Origin: Spirochaetia bacterium
GTDB taxonomy: Bacteria; Spirochaetota; Leptospirae; Leptospirales; Leptonemataceae
Assembly (NCBI GenBank): GCA_016195395.1
Contig: JACPZR010000618.1
Location: 1 to 8,004, forward strand
Direction: 5' to 3'
Length of the DNA: 8,004 bases
The translations under genes and the position numbers were made by a program. A model generated the notes under the pieces. The model saw nothing but the letters and a program-made list of their open reading frames with translations, did no database searches and was not told the origin of the DNA. Each line of letters opens with the position of its first letter. Positions within the stretch are counted from its first letter, which is position 1. Of this stretch, positions 6,106 to 8,004 are shown in pieces.

Positions 6106-6830
6106 CCGGCCGGGCCGATCAGCTGGGCTTCCAAACCGCCGGGAATCCCGGGCAAAGAGAGACGTTCAGGAGACCTTTCCTCTTTCCCAGCTCCCGGCTT
6201 AACCGGGTTGTTAGCCCGTTCGATAGCCTCTTTTACTGCCTGGGCCTCGTCCTGCTTGAGACGCGCCCGCTCAAGATTCATGCGGCCCGCCTCTTCCTTG
6301 GACGTGAAGACAAAGCGTTTTAGATAACGTTTTCCGCGGTACGTCTCCAAATGTATGCGCACGTAAACGGAGAGATTTTCCATATCAATGGAGTCGCCCG
6401 TGACGTTTCCCGGTTTTCCAAAGAGTTTGATGAGGTCCGGTGGAAGCTCCCCTGAAAATGGAATATACGGGAGGTTGATGCTCACAGAGAAGAGGCGCGC
6501 CACGCCGGCGTCAAAGGCGGGCTCCAACTCCGTCTTCTTATAGACAAAGACCTTCTTCCCTTCCTGCGTATGCTCTTCCACTTCGACATTTCGAATCTTC
6601 AGGGGACGGTTGAAGTAGTAGACATACTCAACATCGCCCCGGCGAAAACGAAGCGTGTCGCCCTCTTTATCCTCAATGACACCGGAGACGGTGGGCCGGA
6701 CCGATCCGTATCCGGCCCCCCACGGAAATTCAAAGCCCTTGCCGGCGGTCCCGTCCTGCCCGTAGACGGACAGGCTCCAGAAGAGCGCCGAGCCCAACCC
6801 CATTCCCAAAATCAGCCGCCCACGATTCAT
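6096..6830 (-). CDS. Putative secreted protein of unknown function, 244 aa
   Basis: I do not recognise this family. From the ATG at 6830, the protein starts MNRGRLILGMGLGSALFWSL and has a plausible signal peptidase I site after VYG (residues 22-24), with no Cys, so it should be soluble in the periplasm or exported. The mature part has alternating strands with a basic/aromatic character (YVYYFNRP at 69-76, VFVYKKTELEPAFD at 94-107). It also has a Pro-rich segment INLPYIPFSGELPPD (118-132) and a strand pair SVYVRIHLETYRGKRYLKRF (154-173). A charged helix follows (about 177-206), then a Pro/Gly-rich tail ending in AGGQ. The start is supported by AGGCGGA nine nt upstream. The frame continues upstream to 7079, but that part opposes mqnA and is not used. 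It heads the five-gene minus-strand run and is divergent from mqnA. Confidence 0.75.
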   Translation of the reverse strand: MNRGRLILGMGLGSALFWSLSVYGQDGTAGKGFEFPWGAGYGSVRPTVSGVIEDKEGDTLRFRRGDVEYVYYFNRPLKIRNVEVEEHTQEGKKVFVYKKTELEPAFDAGVARLFSVSINLPYIPFSGELPPDLIKLFGKPGNVTGDSIDMENLSVYVRIHLETYRGKRYLKRFVFTSKEEAGRMNLERARLKQDEAQAVKEAIERANNPVKPGAGKEERSPERLSLPGIPGGLEAQLIGPAGGQ

Positions 6831-6902
6831 CACCCAATGTCCGCCTATGAGTCCTATCGGAATTTCCTCTGGCCTCCGGAAGCGCTTATCCGAGCATGGG
6901 CC
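6831..6902. promoter_or_regulatory. Divergent intergenic region between mqnA and the secreted-protein gene
   Basis: This 72-nt spacer lies between the starts at 6830 (minus) and 6903 (plus). On the minus strand it supplies the AGGCGGA ribosome binding site of the secreted-protein gene. For mqnA I see only a weak CGAG about 8 nt before the ATG. The spacer must either hold both promoters or leave them inside the flanking coding regions. No confident -35/-10 pair or operator is visible. Confidence 0.3.
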
Positions 6903-7658
6903 ATGCGGATTGGCTTGGTGAGTGCTCTCAATGCCCGCCCCCTCGACTGGGGCTTCCGGCTCCAAGCGGAGGAAAAGGGGTTTACCCTCGTGGAGGACAC
7001 GCCGGCACGGCTTGCTGCCGCCCTTTTTCAGGGCCAGTTGGACACCGCCCTCATCAGTTCCGTTGAATGCCTCCGCCATTCCGACTCGTTTGCCTGGTGC
7101 ACGAAGGTAGGAGTGGCCGCCGCCGACGCGGTGCAGTCTATCCTGTACTTCAGCCGGAAGGCCATATCACAAACCGGCCCGTCGAAAGTGCTGGTAGACG
7201 CCAGTTCACGTTCGTCAACGGCGCTCGTGCAGGTTCTGTTGCACGCAGAATACAAACGTCGTATCCCCGTTGAAGAAGCCCCGCCGGAGCGCTTGGTGGA
7301 CCTGGTAGCTGCCGACCAAGGGGGGATGCTCATTGGCGACAACGCCCTTCGATTTGCGCGCTCCCCTGCCGCCGCGCAGTTTGTGGTGCAAGACCTGGCT
7401 CACTGGTGGAGAAAAATCGAGGGTCTGCCGTTTGTGTTTGCCCTGTGGGCGTATCCCAAGGCGCATCCGGTGCCCGACGAGTTCTTTGAGACGTCACTCG
7501 CGAAGGGGCTCTCTGACGTTAAGAAGATTGCGGAAGGATCAGAATTTCCCAATGCGTACGACTATCTGACAAAGACACTTCATTACCAGCTGACAGCGGA
7601 CGACCTTACTTCTCTCCGGACTTTTTTGGACCGGACTCGGGCTTTGGGTTTGGTTTGA
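6903..7658 (+). CDS. mqnA: Chorismate dehydratase MqnA (futalosine menaquinone pathway), 251 aa
   Basis: MqnA dehydrates chorismate to 3-[(1-carboxyvinyl)oxy]benzoate, the first step of the futalosine route to menaquinone, in the cytosol. The sequence has the family's periplasmic-binding-protein-like fold landmarks. The N-terminus MRIGLVSALNARPLDWG matches 'kiGaVsYLNtrPL' with the conserved Asn10. LDTALISSVEC (46-56) matches 'lDvaLiPsvEy'. SILYFSRKA (79-87), VDASSRSSTALVQVLL (98-113) and LIGDNAL (143-149) are further family motifs. DLAHWWRKIEGLPFVFALWA (164-183) is the diagnostic 'DLG.eW...TGLPFVfAvW' block. I start at 6903 because this gives the canonical N-terminus; an ATG at 6837 would add 22 unlikely residues and lie 6 nt from the divergent start. 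No clear Shine-Dalgarno is present. Length is slightly short for the family. Other futalosine genes are not nearby. The 3' end overlaps the opposing gene by 53 nt. Confidence 0.92.
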   Translation: MRIGLVSALNARPLDWGFRLQAEEKGFTLVEDTPARLAAALFQGQLDTALISSVECLRHSDSFAWCTKVGVAAADAVQSILYFSRKAISQTGPSKVLVDASSRSSTALVQVLLHAEYKRRIPVEEAPPERLVDLVAADQGGMLIGDNALRFARSPAAAQFVVQDLAHWWRKIEGLPFVFALWAYPKAHPVPDEFFETSLAKGLSDVKKIAEGSEFPNAYDYLTKTLHYQLTADDLTSLRTFLDRTRALGLV

Positions 7659-8004
7659 TTTCGACGGTCCATGTGATCGGCCCGCCGGCGTTCATTGTGG
7701 ATTCAAGCGGCACCTGAAAGTACGAACCCAGCTGTTCGGCCGGCCGCACAAAGCCGCCGCGCGTTGTCTGGAGCTCATAGTACCACGGGACGAGAATCAT
7801 GAAACTCATCCGCCGCTTCACGAGCGACTTAAGCGTTGCCGCGTGTACACGGCGCGCGAGAAACCCCGGCTTGTCCGGGAGCGGCTTCCCCGTTGAAAGC
7901 GAGCGGTTGATGTTCATCCGCCCGTCTCTCCAATAAACGTTCGCTTTCCCCAGCACAATCTTTTCCAAATCCGATGCGTCCTTGAACCAGACACGATAAC
8001 GCAC
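7606..8004 (-). CDS. Unrecognised protein, C-terminal part only
   Basis: The open frame enters from the right edge and ends with TAA at 7608-7606, so only the last 132 or so residues are visible. A GTG happens to fall at the edge (8004) but should not be taken as the start. The visible part has mixed, probably beta-rich sequence with aromatic strands (VYWRDGRMNINRSL, FMILVPWYYELQTTRGGF, ITWTVEIKP) and many basic residues. It ends in a low-complexity Lys/Pro/Ser/Gly tail (NPKPESGPKKSGEK). I recognise no family, catalytic motif or membrane helix. Its 3' end overlaps mqnA tail-to-tail by 53 nt. The consistent reading frame and sensible composition favour a real gene over an antisense shadow, since most of it lies outside mqnA. 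Confidence 0.65.
   Translation of the reverse strand: MRYRVWFKDASDLEKIVLGKANVYWRDGRMNINRSLSTGKPLPDKPGFLARRVHAATLKSLVKRRMSFMILVPWYYELQTTRGGFVRPAEQLGSYFQVPLESTMNAGGPITWTVEIKPNPKPESGPKKSGEK

Noticed and set aside
6570..6902. N-terminal extension of the mqnA frame
   Set aside because: It runs antisense to the secreted-protein gene, and the canonical MqnA N-terminus begins at the ATG at 6903.
6831..7079. N-terminal extension of the secreted-protein frame to 7079
   Set aside because: It is antisense to mqnA, whereas the ATG at 6830 has a good ribosome binding site and starts a signal peptide.

Overview
The window looks like chromosomal DNA of a GC-rich, diderm (Gram-negative-type) bacterium. It encodes a TolC-family outer-membrane channel, two lipoproteins with clear lipoboxes, two further proteins with signal peptides, and an enzyme of the futalosine route to menaquinone (MqnA). 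The many exported orphans, the SpoIIE-like regulator fold and the futalosine route would suit a spirochaete of the Leptospira/Leptonema type. That placement is a low-confidence inference, because no rRNA or taxonomic marker is present. Genes are tightly packed, and no stretch over about 100 bases lacks one. I see no tRNA, rRNA, CRISPR array, insertion sequence or phage gene.

Layout from left to right. Positions 1-962 (minus) hold most of a secreted LamG-domain protein that runs off the left edge. Positions 992-1684 (minus) encode an unrecognised lipoprotein 29 nt upstream of it, and the two probably form one transcript. Divergent from these is a TolC-like gene at 1737-3317 (plus), with a short shared control region at about 1685-1736. 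The TolC gene converges, 36 nt apart, on a five-gene minus-strand run that reads from 6830 down to 3354. In transcription order this run has an unrecognised secreted protein, a lipoprotein with a possible PsbP/Mog1-like fold, a degenerate SpoIIE/PPM phosphatase-like domain overlapping it by 14 nt, a half-size four-helix DMT transporter, and a zinc-dependent medium-chain dehydrogenase overlapping that by 4 nt (ATGA). At 6903-7658 (plus) is mqnA, divergent from the secreted-protein gene. Its 3' end overlaps by 53 nt the 3' end of an unrecognised minus-strand gene that runs off the right edge.

How the genes may work together. MqnA converts chorismate to 3-enolpyruvylbenzoate, the first step of futalosine-dependent menaquinone synthesis, and stands apart from its neighbours. 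The TolC-like channel has no inner-membrane or periplasmic pump partner in view. The transporter and dehydrogenase look translationally coupled, and so may the lipoprotein and the phosphatase-like protein, but no substrate can be read from sequence. The most unusual item is the short, stand-alone phosphatase-like domain that seems to have lost several metal-binding residues. I found no convincing complete new defence or mobile system here.
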